This document shows positions 45,157-57,315 of a stretch of 64,000 nucleotides of DNA, one piece after another. Numbering within the stretch: position 1 is the stretch's first letter; each line of letters opens with the position of its first letter. The notes below the pieces were generated by a model that saw nothing but the letters and a program-made list of their open reading frames with translations, was not told where the DNA came from and made no database searches. The translations under genes were made by a program, and so were the position numbers. This stretch comes from Oopsacas minuta (taxonomy: Eukaryota > Porifera > Hexactinellida > Lyssacinosida > Leucopsacidae): the NCBI GenBank assembly GCA_024704765.1, contig JAKMXF010000346.1, forward strand, positions 6,015-70,014, in the 5' to 3' direction.

Positions 45157-48100
45157 ATTTATCGAGCCTATTTGTTATGCACTGTCTGGAACTAATCATA
45201 TTATTTATTTTTCAAAATATTGGCGCCCCTAGAACACGCAGTTATTAAGAAACGGCGCCTTAATTATTCCGATTATGGTAATAGAAAAATTTATACTTTC
45301 TATGCATTACTAAGGCAAAAATATATTTGTTCTCGATAGACAGCTCACTTTCATTGGACATTTTATCTAATTCAAGATATCCAGTCTATTTGTGGTATTT
45401 TATCATGTAAAACACAGAAATTTCGCTTATTATACATGAGCTGGTTTTACCTTCTGATGGTTACACAATAAATATCCTTAACTCTGTAAATACAATTAAT
45501 TTTTTTCAAACTCATAGTTATTTCTTAATTATACATTCCGATTATATATTATCTCTTATTGTTTGTCATTTTGTGATCTAGTATCGTAACCCCACTATTC
45601 TCATTAAACTAACTTGCAGTTCGCGATTTTGCAATTCTCGGCAATTCTCAGGAACCTAAGCCCCGCGATTGTCGGGGTTTCCTGTCATGATTACCTCTAT
45701 ATAAATGTATACCTATTTTTGAATATTTTTGTTTACTGACACGTGGGACCATAGTAGTTTAATAGGAATTTCAGAAAATATGATTAATCACCAAAGAGGG
45801 CGGAAGAATAGATATTCAGTAAAATGTTCAATTGTCAGGTGCATGACTAGACGTATAACGAGTTCGCACCCTGGCTACACCTTTGGTCGCACCTGTAATT
45901 TGTATTCGCTCTAGAGAGTTGTAAGCAACGAATGGAGTCCTCGAGCCCCTGTCCCTCTCCTCTCACTGGTTCTGCGCCTACATTCGCTTACTATCAACTG
46001 TTATAAACTTGCTTTCTTGTTTGATTTAATCGTTCATGCAGGTTTGACTGTATACGTTTATATGTCCAAAATTTATTGAACAAACTTGAAGAGAGCCAGA
46101 GTTAATGTTTGGAATACACACAAGCATTTTGGTCCTGGAACAAGTTCGAGTCTTTGACAGAAATCCACACCGATTACGCAATTATTATGTAATCGTCACA
46201 ATTTTTTGCTTTCTAAAATCACATTATTTGCAACTACTTGGCCCATATATATGATAGAAGTTTGAAATTTGAATCGTAGGTACCCCTCAATATTTCAAAT
46301 TTCCTGACGTCACCATAAATGTTCAAAAAATGTAAATATTCTAAATTTCAAAATTTTTGAGAATTTCTTAATACCCTATGCACAGTATGTCGTGTGTTCT
46401 TGCCTAAAGCGACAATGCAGCTCCCCTGGCATTACAAAAGGCCATTTTAGTCGCTTTTAGACCAAGAGCACTAAGAAACTTTTGCTGATTAATCCTAGAG
46501 GTTAACCTGAGGCACTAATATGTCGCGCAGCGTATATTTGCTTCTATTATTTATTATGATCAATGGATATGTTATGAAGTGCATTGTAACTACTAGGGCA
46601 TTCCAAATTTCTTAACTCTTTGTTGTAAATTTTTTTTGTCTTTCACTTACTATTTTGTTAATTTCTATATTTAGTGCAATTTTCAACTCTCTTTCCGTCT
46701 TTCGTTTGGTAAAATCTATATATTATTTTTCACCTTTCCGCTATTTTGCCATTGGATTTATTACCATAGGTAATTTATGAATTAGTAATTTCATTAAGAT
46801 ACCTAAAGAAATAAATACCCTTATCAAAACAGGTTATTGCTCAATGATATTTCACTCTATGTTCTCTATAATTTTAACACTTTATTTACTGATTCAAGTT
46901 TGAAATCAAGAATCAGGGAGTGAATTCTTCGATTTGGTTGAGGCAGATCGTCGATTGGATATGACCTTTTGAAAGGTAATGATTATTTTGACTACCTCGA
47001 ATACTATCAGTCTTATTTTCAAAATATTCAATGAAGATACCTTGGTAGTAATGCATAATGAGACGAACTATATAAATTTATCACCTGGGAACTGTTCATG
47101 ATCTTCTGAGGAGGCATATCGATTTAGGGTAGGTTTATTCTTGCCTGATCACGAATATTATTTTTGAGGAGCATCAAAAGGTCCACCTAACAATTCCCTA
47201 AACGCTCCAGTAAATGTATTATGTACAATTAGTAGAGTATTTGAGATCTATCTAACGATGAGTACATACGTGATGTAATGCAGAAGATATACGTCCTAAG
47301 ACAGCTAATTCTTGTCCGAAATGTTTTGCTACATATGTGCAGTTAATACGCCCAATCACTTGTATAAAACTATTTGATTCTATAAATTTTTTTGTAATTG
47401 TGATTGGTTCATCCCATTGGGAAACAATATACTCTCTGGTAAAAGAGCAAAGTGCATCTGTCCCTGTGCTAATGCATCGAGTAACTGAAAGCTTTGAAAC
47501 CCCATGTGATATTGCCTATACTGTTGAAACGAGCCGGTGACTAGAAATTGTAATCATACTGCTAATTCGGTGGTATGAGGAATGGAATGTGATCGGATAG
47601 TAGATCTATTAGAAAGTGACAACATCTTATCTTGAAGTTTAACGAACAAGTATTTTGTAACGCTGTAGCCCGCAATGAAACCTATATCAGATATCAATCG
47701 GATTGATTCTATCGAAACATTCATTGCCGTAAGGGGATAATATTTGCATAATATGACATTCGCTCTTCTATTTATTCTCGAACTTTCCCCCCAGTTTTTC
47801 ATATATCTACTGCATATTGATATCATGAAGCATCCATAGGTATACATGAACACTAAAGTATAATTTGCCAAAAGCAAATTTTAAGTTTCAATGGTAAAAA
47901 TATTGTTGTTCCATTTACATAACTTATTATCTCGTCATTTCATAAAAATCCTCAATCAATCAATCAATCAATACGTTTCTTCAGTGCATATAAATACCAA
48001 CGATTATGCATTCTATTGACAAAATCCTGAATAAAAATGAGGAAATTTGTGTTGGTATAGGCCTATTTTAAGTGTGGGCCAACATTTATAAAATTCTGAT

Positions 48101-48296
48101 AGCTTAAATCCCATTGGACCTATCTCTTAGCTAATGTTGTACATTAACCAGTACCGAGGCCATAATTTATTTTGCCTTCATTTACTAATTTCAAAGAACC
48201 ACTAATTTGAGTATACGTATATTGGTTCGAAATAATTCACTTACATTTTTGAATTCTTTTCATTTTGTTATTTCAGGTAATATTATCATTATTTAG
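45157..48296. other. Distal NDPK intron sequence, nothing coding recognised
   Basis: AT-rich. A short palindromic patch at 45653-45681 (AGGAACCTAAGCCCCG and CGGGGTTTCCT) may be a MITE end. An ATCA tetranucleotide run lies at about 47951-47973. Open frames at 47337-47540 and 47554-47877 look like chance. Confidence 0.45.
47951..47973. repeat. (ATCA)n microsatellite
   Basis: About five consecutive ATCA units in the NDPK intron. Confidence 0.8.
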
Positions 48297-48458
48297 CCCA
48301 AAGTCCCTCTCCTGGAAGAACATTATTGTGATCTTAAAACAAAGAAGTTTTTTAACTCCCTTATCGAATTTATGGCAACTGGACCTGTCGTGTGTATGGT
48401 ATGGGTTGGTCTTAATGTAGTTAAGATGGGCAGAATGTTACTTGGAGAGACTGATCCG
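48297..48458 (+). CDS. NDPK: Nucleoside diphosphate kinase, second recognised exon
   Basis: After the acceptor ATTATTTAG the frame reads [40 protein letters not shown] and [14 protein letters not shown], then GTATGT. These 54 residues match NDPK from the HY-x-DL helix through the conserved GPVV-MVWEGLN strand to the LG-T-P turn. Joined in phase 0 to exon 1 they account for residues 1-101 of about 152. Glu at the usual WEGLN is Val here (WVGLN), and the FF-GLV turn is altered, which are unusual substitutions. The segment with the active-site His (NIIHGSD) is not found downstream to the window end. So either a further intron exceeds 15.5 kb or the gene is broken. Confidence 0.85.
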
Positions 48459-48954
48459 GTATGTTTACTTCAAATGTATATAGTTTTTTATTTATTTTAC
48501 TCTTTTTATTTTCGCATTATAGAATTCTTTCGTTTTAACACTTTATTTATTTATGTATACAAAATGATTTTCGTTATGTAAACATATTCTTATTTAGTTA
48601 CTACCATTTACAATTACTAATATTTTCTATAGCTTGAGCATATGATATATATAGGATAATTTGTGCGTTCTCTTGCCTTGGAATATATGGAGCAGCGGTT
48701 TATATTTTGCGTACTATAAGGCCTAGAGAGTAGTTATACCTAATTATTCTTATTTCATAATGATTTTATCTCTCTAATTGAGGTTTTAGGCCCCTTGGCT
48801 CTCGGCTACAGAATTTCCTATATTTTTAATATTTTCATACCCAATTTCTAGATGGATCAAAGATGCTTGAAATCGTTTCAACGGCTAGTCAAGGCTAATC
48901 GGTAGGAATTGTCCCCACCGCACAACTACCCTGTTGGCGCGCATATTTATTCTA
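48459..48954. other. Start of the next NDPK intron, nothing recognised
   Basis: AT-rich; no family or repeat identified. Confidence 0.4.
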
Positions 48955-50309
48955 CAGTATGTCCCACAATTATTGGCATTGATTTTAACTATCGATTACT
49001 TCTACCCTGTAAAATATTTATTATTTTGAACTTTATTATATCAATATACTGATGAATAAGAAAGATGTATATGTGATCCCACAACGAATAAATTAATATC
49101 TAATTTTTCCACCCTTATTTTTCAAACAGAGTTTAATTCTCTTCTCCATTGAAAGGCAGAACGGCCTAATAAATTCAGGATCGAATGATTGCCATATCTC
49201 AATAATTCCTTTCTTCAACTGTTCTACAGTTTTTGGTGCTCGCACCATCAGTCTTCTTTTGAATACACCGCATAGATTTTCAATAGGAGCTAGATCAGGA
49301 CTGTTGGGGGGCCAATTAATCCTGTGGGGTACAAATTGGGACTTCCATGCTTTTGCCACCTTTCCTGTGTGCACTGGGCTATTGTCCTCTTGCAAAATCC
49401 AAACATTACCATAGAGAGCGTTAGCTTGCTCTATCAAGTATTCGTTGAGAGTAGAAATATAACGCAATTGATTAAAGTTCTCTGTAAAAATACTAAATGG
49501 CGTAGCCCCCATCAGAGAAATGCCACCCCAAAGATGAACTTTGGATGGATGTCGATATGAAGACAACTGAACTGGTTGACCTTTCTTTGTCCACACTTTA
49601 ACTTTCCCCGAATCGAGCCAGATTGAACATTCGTCCGTAAAAATGTTTTTGACCAATCAAACCTTTTCATATCCTTACACCAATTGACGCGCTTTTTGGA
49701 CCTGAAGGTCAGTTAATGCTGGAATTCGAATCACAGGGGATTTTACGAAATTTTGTCTTTTAAGGTGACGATATATAGTGCTTTTCCCGACATTCGATTG
49801 CAATCTGGTAGTCAACTGTCGACATCTTTGCATTCGATTTTAATGGAATGGATATCCTTCTCTTGTCGTTTGGTGGAATTTTCGTTGGTGGACCAGCTCC
49901 CTTTTTGTGAATTAGACATTTGTCTTTTTTTATCAGCGCAATAACTCGAAACACAGTTCTGACGGAAACACCAATACGCGAGGATGTATCTTTAGCGTTG
50001 GTAATTCCCGCATTGTAAAGGGTTTGAATTTCCATTCGACGTTGTTGTTGGGTTTTCAGACCAGCCATGTTTAATATCACAATAATAGAATGCTAGCAAA
50101 AATACAACATAATTTGTGAAAAGAATTGTGAAATCTCTAATGGGTAGTGTTGAAATCAAGGGAGTCTAAACAAAATCAATAATATATTGTATGTTTCTAA
50201 TTTATTCTGCTGTACATTTCGAACTGGATTACTAAAATATCAAAGAATGGTTGGATAATATTAATTGATAACAAATAGAGATTACTGCCAATAATTATGG
50301 GACGAACTG
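48955..50309 (-). mobile_element. Tc1 element (DD34E type), 1.36 kb
   Basis: CAGTATGTCCCACAATTATT (48955) and, inverted, CAGTTCGTCCCATAATTATT (ending 50309) are TIRs flanked by TA at 48953-48954 and 50310-50311. A single minus-strand transposase pseudogene lies inside. The TIR sequence is unrelated to the CAGGGTG elements at 19, 29 and 44 kb. Confidence 0.85.
49093..50080 (-). pseudogene. Tc1 DD34E transposase, one or two frameshifts
   Basis: The amino block (50080-49760) has MAGLKTQQQRRMEIQTLYNA and SRIGVSVRTVFRVIALIKKD (helix-turn-helix). Then, in another frame, KKRVNWCKDMKRFDWSKTFL (about 49680). The long block 49656-49093 gives IFTDECSIWLDSG (first Asp), WILQEDNSPVHTGK (second Asp) and NWPPNSPDLAPIENLCGVFK (Glu). 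The second Asp and the Glu are separated by 34 residues, the classical DD34E arrangement. All three catalytic residues are present, so only the frame is damaged. Confidence 0.82.
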
Positions 50310-50452
50310 TACTTATATTTTGAGTTTATGCTATTTTAATGTGTCAACTATACTTTAATATGTGACTTAGTATTGAAATGGTTATCTATAATCCCTATAT
50401 TATATTATTAACTCTGTTCACGTATTACAGCCATAACATAATTAGATTGGGG

Positions 50453-52147
50453 CAGGGGTCGGCAAAGTGCGGCTCGCGTGCCAGATGTGGCGAGCGAGGT
50501 GATTTTATCCCGCACTCGACTTTTAGAGTAATTATTCTACTTTTCAGGCTCCTTCAATTATAATCCAAAATTGTATAAGGAACACTTATAATGGCCCCTA
50601 TGACAATTCTTTTGTAAACACCTATTATGAGCTCTCCGGTATTTGGTGGCCATATTGAAGAATGGATGAATGGAATGAATGTGTTAGTGATGCCACACAA
50701 ATGTATTCTGACACTATTTGGATTTGATCTCAGCATAATATAGTATGCATAATTGTAGATAAATACATATAGTTCAAGTTTCAATACTCAGATCAAATTT
50801 TCAAATTCATTGTGAATTAGATAATGGCATCAACATCAAAAAATGGCGGAAAGTAGATCTCTGAAAATCGCGTCTTTAAGGAAAGTTGGACAGTGCAATA
50901 TTTTTTTATCATGCAGGTTAAAATACCCACCTGCCCTTTATGTGCTGCATCCTTTGCTGTGATAAAGGAGACCAATTTGAAGCGACACTACGAGACGAAG
51001 CATTCGAGAAATTTCGATTTTTTCTTACTGGTGCCACTCGAAGGAATAAGATCGAATCTCTGCAAAGGTCTTTAACTGAGCAACAGAATCAATTCTCACA
51101 GCATACTTCTGAATTAAAGAATACTACACATGCTAGTTTCGCTGTTAGCGAACTCATTGGGGAACGCATGAAACATTTCACTGATGGTGAATATGTGAAG
51201 GAGTGTTTTCTAACTGTGGTTGGTATTATATAACCAGAAAAAAGAGATCTTTTTGGTAAGATTAGTCTGTTTACAAGAACCGTTATCCTAAGAATTGAAG
51301 ATTTGTCTTCAGATGTCCGGACAACATTACAAGAGTGTACTCAACAATTTGAATTATATGCAATTGCACATGATGAGAGCACTGATACGACTGATATTGC
51401 TCAGGTTTGCAATTTTTTGTGAGAGGAATCAATGCAACGTTTGACATTACAGAAGAAATGACAAGTTTGGTTTCACTAAAGGATACCACTACTGGTGAGA
51501 ATATATTCTAAGGAATGATGAGTGTCATAGGTAGCCTGTGCTTAATTCTAAGTAATATTTGTGGGGTAACGACGGATAGTGCTCCAGCTATGATCGGAAA
51601 GGTGTTGGGAACAGTTTCTTTGATAGAAAAAGAAATGTGAAATGTTGGCATTGAAATAAAACTCGCAAAACACATTCTATGATCCATCTCGGGGTCTTGT
51701 ACACAAAACCTCTGAGGATGCAGGAAGTAATGCGGACAGTCTTAAAATTGTGAACTTTATGCGTGCAAGAGGATTATATCATCGTCAATTTCAGCCTACG
51801 TTAGAATATATGGATGACCAATGTGTCGATTTTGTTATATTATCGCCAAGTGCGCTGGTTAAGTAGAGGTGCATGTTGCAAAGAGTTTTCCAGTTTGGAG
51901 CTGAATTGAGGAATTATTTGAGGGAAAAGGGATGGAAGTTCCAGAGCTCAGTGATGCGAAATGGATGGCAGATTTGCCTTTTGGGTGGACATCACTAATC
52001 ATCTCAATATGCTAAATTTGAAAATACAAGGAATAAACCAGTTCATCAATGTCCTCTATGAACACATTTATGCATTTGAAGTTAAGTTACAACTATGTGA
52101 GCTTCAATTGAAAGAGAGTAATTGTATTCATTTCCCTACACTTTATT
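50453..52147 (+). mobile_element. Second copy of the 17-kb hAT element, 3' truncated
   Basis: The terminus CAGGGGTCGGCAAAGTGCGG starts at 50453. From 50482 to about 52147 the sequence repeats 17282-18947 at a constant offset of 33,200 bp with only about ten visible differences, all in the last third. The coding landmarks are the same (BED-like finger at 50915-51010, AHDESTDTTDIAQV at about 51370). Extra stops occur near 51640 and 51658. At about 52147 the match stops inside CIHFPTL and a dispersed repeat follows. No right TIR or duplication is present. Confidence 0.85.
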
Positions 52148-52164
52148 CACACCAACTTCCCCTT

Positions 52165-52345
52165 AATGTAACTACGAGTATTATCTTAGCAGCCGATTCA
52201 GCTGCCGATTCAAACCCCCACTACAACACCTTTTTCTCAAAATGTATGGGATCTATTTTGAAATGAACCATACCAGTGTAGGGATGAAAGTTGGTACATT
52301 TCATATCATCACTCATAATCACCAAATTTTACATGATGAGTAAGC
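52165..52345 (+). repeat. Dispersed repeat, copy 1
   Basis: Shares GATTCAAA, CCCCCACT, ACACCTTTTTCTCAAAA and ATGATGAGTAAGCAATTTT with the inverted copy at 58030-58230. It begins right where the hAT copy breaks off and contains a small internal duplication of GCCGATTCA. Confidence 0.65.
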
Positions 52346-53399
52346 AATTTTATATTACATTTGGTCCAGGTTTTTATTTATATCTCCCATAATATTTGTG
52401 ATAACAACTTATCATATTCATCATATTTACATCTCACTTGCTACATTGTGTATATCCATTTTGAAATTAAAAACATTATCTTAGAAAAGTTATTGAACGC
52501 CCGAACTTTACTTCGGAATTTCATAGAGGACCAATTTGTACTATAAATAATGAAGTATGTATGACATTACAGCGTACGTAAATATGATAAGTATTTAGTA
52601 TCATTTTCAATTCTATGGTGGTTTCTAGATATTCATTAGAAGATATTTGTAATATAATAAATACCACAACACCATTGTAATTGCAGTTATCATACATTAT
52701 GCAAAACATTACTTTTTGAATAGAAAAGAGTACCCAAATCGAAAGTATTACAAGATACTAATTAATCATATATTACAATTTGTCTGTCTATATTTTCTGT
52801 GTTTCACTGATTGATGAACCAATGAGAAATACTGACCGAATTTCCCTTGTCTATTAGAACAGGCTAAACCTGAAAGAGGTGGACTATTTATGCAAAATCT
52901 TTACAGGTATATAAGGAAGAGTAACAAATGTCTGGACCAGATAAGATTTCAAGAGACGATCAACACTTCGATTTGTAATTATCAATGCCAGAATGCTAAG
53001 AGAATCAAGAGTTAACTCCAGGCCATAGGTCTCCTAATGAATGCTCCAAAAAATAGATAGTAACTTCTTTCTGATTCAAATTTGTACACATTGTAAGGTA
53101 AACGTTTGTAAGAGAGATTTGGGGATATAATTCCTAGATTGAGTATGATAATTGTAAGGATAAGAATTTAGATTTCATGTTCATTGTTTGCTTTAATACG
53201 AACATAACTCCCAGGACTTTGCATATTAGTGTTGTGTAATTTCCAAATTATGCTTAATATAATGTAGCTTTTAAATGCATCTTGGTTAGAGAAAAGGTCA
53301 TATAATTGTTCCATATAATCCAACTGTCGATACATATACGTATATACTTACATTTGTGATCTTTGTCACAATCAATTTTCATATTTAGATGAGATCTCA
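52346..53399. other. No gene recognised
   Basis: AT-rich, random-looking frames only. Confidence 0.45.
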
Positions 53400-53540
53400 C
53401 AAAGTATTCAAGATTCATCTATACAAATTGTTTTTTGATAGAATTACTCAAAAAATATCCAAGTTCCATTTATACATAATGGTTTTTGATAGAATTACTC
53501 ACAAAATATTCAAGATTCATATATATAAAATATTTATTGT
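53400..53540 (+). repeat. 51-bp tandem repeat, about 2.8 units
   Basis: ATTCAAGATTCAT-type motifs start at 53406, 53457 and 53508, and GATAGAATTACTCA at 53437 and 53488, giving a 51-bp period. Because 51 is divisible by three, the plus-strand frame repeats a 17-residue unit (FDRITQKISKFHLYIMV-like). No function is recognised. Confidence 0.75.
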
Positions 53541-53847
53541 TTCACTAATAATCTTATTGGTAAATATGTAATTTTCGCTGCCATAAAGTGAAACCAATGA
53601 TTAAGTTGCTTTTAATAATAAAGGAGAGATAGTACGGGCTGGTAATGATTACCTAAATTCTGAATATATAAACCATTTGAAGTTGGCTCCTTGAAAATTG
53701 ATCTAAACTTGATCCATTACATGAAAACCCAGCTCAACGAATTCCAGTAGGGCCCAAAACACCCAAATATCTATATTTAATAACCACGAGTTGCAAATAC
53801 CTCTTAATAAGTAGCTCATTTCCCAACTTTATTAATCCCCATAATAT

Positions 53848-54090
53848 TTACCCAATCCTGAATATTCTTAAATTACCTTGAGTATTAACATACTTAGTAC
53901 GGAAAAACGCATTGCAACTCGCATTTAATTTACCAAGCATGTTTTCAACGATAATTGCACGTAATTCTTTATGATAGGTTTTACTGCCAGTTATCAGATA
54001 AGAAATTGCAGAAAAATAATAGTTTCCATCACCTGATATTTGTTGCTGTTGTTCCGGGATTATACACATATAATCTTTCACCATTATCAA
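53848..54090 (-). pseudogene. OTU-like domain fragment, catalytic Cys position replaced by Tyr
   Basis: The ORF reads IIPEQQQQISGDGNYYFSAI, SYLITGSKTYHKELRAIIVE and CNAFFRTKYVNTQGNLRIF. OTU cysteine proteases carry GDGNC-(L/Y/W)-F-R-A at this place; here the nucleophile Cys is Tyr and the Arg is Ser. The distal His region is missing. It lies downstream, on the same strand, of the MULE-like transposase and may be its carboxy-terminal or companion domain. As it stands it cannot be an active deubiquitinase. Confidence 0.55.
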
Positions 54091-54419
54091 AAAAATTATC
54101 TAAAGAATAGACAATCTGATTACTATAATGTAGTTTCCATTTCTTACAGGTAGCAATTTTCTATTCAATATGTGGTGGACGAAAGCTTGGTATAATATAT
54201 CGTATTATACTTACATAACATAGACAACTTCTGACGCTTAATAGGGATTAATTTATCTTTTACTACAGTTTTTTCTCTATTAAATTGAGGAAATTCATAT
54301 GTTTTCGATTTCAAATAGCCACAATACTGTTTCATTTTCCTTCTGAAATATCTCTTATTCGCTTACGACCTTTAAAACTTTTATCAGCTCTGGGATGAAA
54401 AGTAAAATTGAAAGCGGAA
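54091..54419. other. Spacer within the MULE-like unit
   Basis: Between the OTU-like ORF and the transposase end; fragments such as ADKSFKGRKRIRDIS on the minus strand look like the worn carboxy-terminal linker. Confidence 0.3.
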
Positions 54420-56237
54420 ATTCTACTAGTTATACCTGGATAAAATACTCTAGGCCTCAAATTTGATTTCTAATTCAAAATGTCTAATTTAACTTTACGC
54501 ATCCAGTTCTCTACAATAGCGTTACTATAATACGAATAATTATTTCCAACTGAAACACTGTGGGGCCTAATATAACACCACTCCATAATGGCAGAATAGG
54601 TAAGTAGTAAGTTAAAATATATTCTATAAGGCTAGGATAATAGCAAGGATTCGAATCAAATGCTTTGGTGTGATTATTGTTGATAGCATTTTCACATTGT
54701 TTACTTATATATGCAAAATGTTTGCCAAAGGGAGACCTGTCTCTTATGGTCTTACCATCCTTAATATCGATAGGATCATTATCACTATCCTCATCATATA
54801 AACTTTCATTTGTATCATCTAAATCAGAATAACTGTCACTAATATAAAACTCTAATGTTTTAATATTGGTTAATACATGTTCATTTATATATTTACTCTT
54901 AAACACATAACACAAAGAAGTAAACACAGAACTTATTTGAGTAATATTAGTACAACGCACCAGATATCCAAAGGAATACAAAAACAACTTTCTCACTTCT
55001 TTATTTAACTTAAATTTCCTATTAATGTGAAAGCCAATGCCATGCATTATATGGGCAGAACATAAATGGAGAATCAATTTTAATTCTAGTTCCTGATTGG
55101 GAGAATTTGTATCCACTCTATTCCAACATTTATCAAGATATATATCGATATCACATTTAAGAAAAGCATTACACACACTATGAATTAACGCCCAGCTGAA
55201 ATCTATCTCAATTTGTCCTATATTAATATTATAACCTAATATTTTCTTTGCTTCAAGATACCATTTGTGTAGAAAATAACTAATCTCAGCGCTAGTATGA
55301 CCAGAACTGATCATCTTTGCCAGAGGTACAGGACTGGCAGAATAAGTTGGATGTTGTACTGTGAGAGCATAATAAAATACTTTGTGCTGGGAAGATTCAA
55401 TCTTTCGAATGATTGAGCCAGTAGCATCTAGGTGAAGAATTATGCTTTTATCTTTAAAACATTTTAATATTTTAATTTGGTCTTCAGTATATAAATGAAT
55501 AATAAAGGGGTTATCTCCTAATGACTGAATGTACCCTCTAACATTACTACCCACTATAGCATTCCGATAATACTGTTGTAAACTGATCAATTCACTCCAA
55601 TTATCATTAGAGAACCTCTGTAAACTTGGCAAATCAAATTTTTCCTTCCTTAATACAGCAGCGCTTTTAATTTTGTTTAGATTGCCGAAATTAAGCGCTA
55701 AATTTCTATTTTCTGTAGACTCGAATTGGTTATAGAAATATTTACTTACAGATGTGTTTGCTACTTGTGTGGCTACTTTTAACCTATTAGAATTACACAA
55801 ATTTCTTGCGTAAACAATGTTATTATTTAAATGTTCATCAGATAGAGTACCAGAAACTATGTAATTCACGATAATACAATCATTGGTGTGACTTTCAAGA
55901 GGATTCTTGTTGATAATGAATGTAAAAGTAAAACAATTGCGAAATTTACACTCTGCATTTGCTCTATAAAAACAACTGTTCAGTTTTCTACTTTTAGATT
56001 TCTTTATTTGTGGTATTTAAAACAAAGTACACAATGAAATATTCCTTCCAATTTGGAATTAAATAAGTTAGTCCGATCTTTTGAAAGTATAACACAATCA
56101 CCCACGATTCTAGTAATATTTTCCCATTCTATAAAGTTAAGTAAAAAGCTACCCATACTTTGTCCCATAGTGCTGGACTCGTCAATGATTACCTCATTAA
56201 GGATATCACCATCATCTAGGGTTGGGACAAGTGACAC
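54420..56237 (-). pseudogene. MULE-like (Mutator/NOF-type) transposase, frameshifted
   Basis: The 452-codon block 55869-54511 contains KSIILHLDATGSIIRKI (first Asp, about 55430), VFYYALTVQHPTYSASPVPL, MISSGHTSAEISYFL and GQIEIDFSWALIHSVCNAFL (second Asp, about 55200), CSAHIMHGIG and ILPLWSGVILG. A one-base shift near 54562 removes the end of the frame. The other frame supplies SNAIVENWMRKVKLDIL, with the catalytic Glu, then a stop and NLRPRVFYPGITSRI. Upstream, FHCVLCFKYHK and (after a shift) RANAECKFRNC look like the zinc-binding DNA-recognition part. The order fits animal MULE transposases with DDE chemistry. With two or three single-base breaks it is a recent pseudogene. Confidence 0.65.
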
Positions 56238-56362
56238 ATAATTAACGTTATATTTATCGATGACAACACTAGTTTCTGAGTGACCAATATCAAGTGCAAG
56301 TTTAGATTACATATTTGGATGTGAATCAACCAACAACGGAATTTTTGAAGAGTTAACAGTGC

Positions 56363-57266
56363 CTAGTTTTCTGACAGAGTTGAATGAAATGAAAATATTA
56401 GACTCATATTTTCTCGAATGGATGCAGCAAAGTTAAGAAATTCCTCGAGTTGTGCTACTGTGATAATGAGATAAGTACTTCCAAACAAATCCAAAATTCG
56501 ACAGTTGATGTTGCCAACTAATATCCATGCTTCTAATAAGCAACTATCTCTCTTAACAAGCCTGAAGTTTCTTAGGTGCTCATATAGAAACTCATTGAAT
56601 TTTTTGCACTCCTCATGGATTATCCCATTAATGAGCATGAATTCGCCACTAATGCGAGGACATTCTGACCCTAAAAATTTCAGTGCGTCTAACCATAGAA
56701 GATTATCATAATCAATGTACGTCCAAAAGAGGGTATCGGTGACCTCAGTCTGAGGAGGAGAAGAAGACAGGGTACTCTTCAAACTATATAGTTCAGGTTG
56801 TTCGCAACCAGATTCCAATAAGCCTAAGAATTTGCTATTTAACACTTCCCGCTCCAAGCTATCTACACTAAAATCTGTATCTAATTGACTACTACTAATA
56901 TTACTAGGATCTAAACTATTAACATGAATACTATCTGAATCTAACCTGGTGCTAACGTTTTCTACAGCCAACTGGAATTTATCAGTACCGGAATCGCTAT
57001 TCCACTTACGGCTGTTACTTCCATACTTTGTTTATATAATCCTGTTAATAATTGCGATTTAGTTTCCATTTTATGTAGAAAGGAGCACGTGTGTTTGACT
57101 TATTCTTATTGAATATGAGAATGGATAACTTTCTCCATACTGACTTCGCCCTTCGCCTGCCCCCGTTATCCAAGGCTACCTTAAGTTTATCAAAATCATT
57201 GTAGCCCAGTTGGGTGATTGTAGTTACAAATTGTTCCAAAGATGTCATGCCTGGAAGTAAGAACAC
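56363..57266 (-). pseudogene. Upstream frames of the MULE-like unit, function unknown
   Basis: ORF 56971-56363 (202 codons: SLDPSNISSSQLDTDFSVDS, FMLINGIIHEECKKFNEFLY) and ORF 57266-57045 (MTSLEQFVTTITQLGYNDFD then KLKVALDNGG) are long for this AT-rich sequence. They are on the same strand as the transposase and probably form its amino-terminal part or another ORF of the same element. Neither matches a family I know. Possible splice boundaries were not resolved. Confidence 0.4.
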
Positions 57267-57315
57267 AATCTATGCCAAAAAGAACGACTAATTTTCTGAC
57301 ACATTTGCATATAAC

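Larger units (their letters stand above)
23620..48296 (+). other. Inferred 24.7-kb NDPK intron filled with mobile elements
   Basis: Exon 23479-23619 ends before GT and exon 48297-48458 begins after ATTATTTAG. Both are phase 0 and join into continuous NDPK sequence. Everything between lies inside this intron: a hAT MITE, a mariner, MITEs, two Tc1-like elements, several hAT genes, and the RAG1-like gene with its nested ORF. The other reading is that the two exons belong to a disrupted or misassembled gene. Confidence 0.65.

Noticed and set aside
47554-47877. 107-codon minus-strand open frame in the NDPK intron
   Set aside because: No family resemblance, no splice-site or promoter context, composition typical of chance frames in AT-rich DNA.
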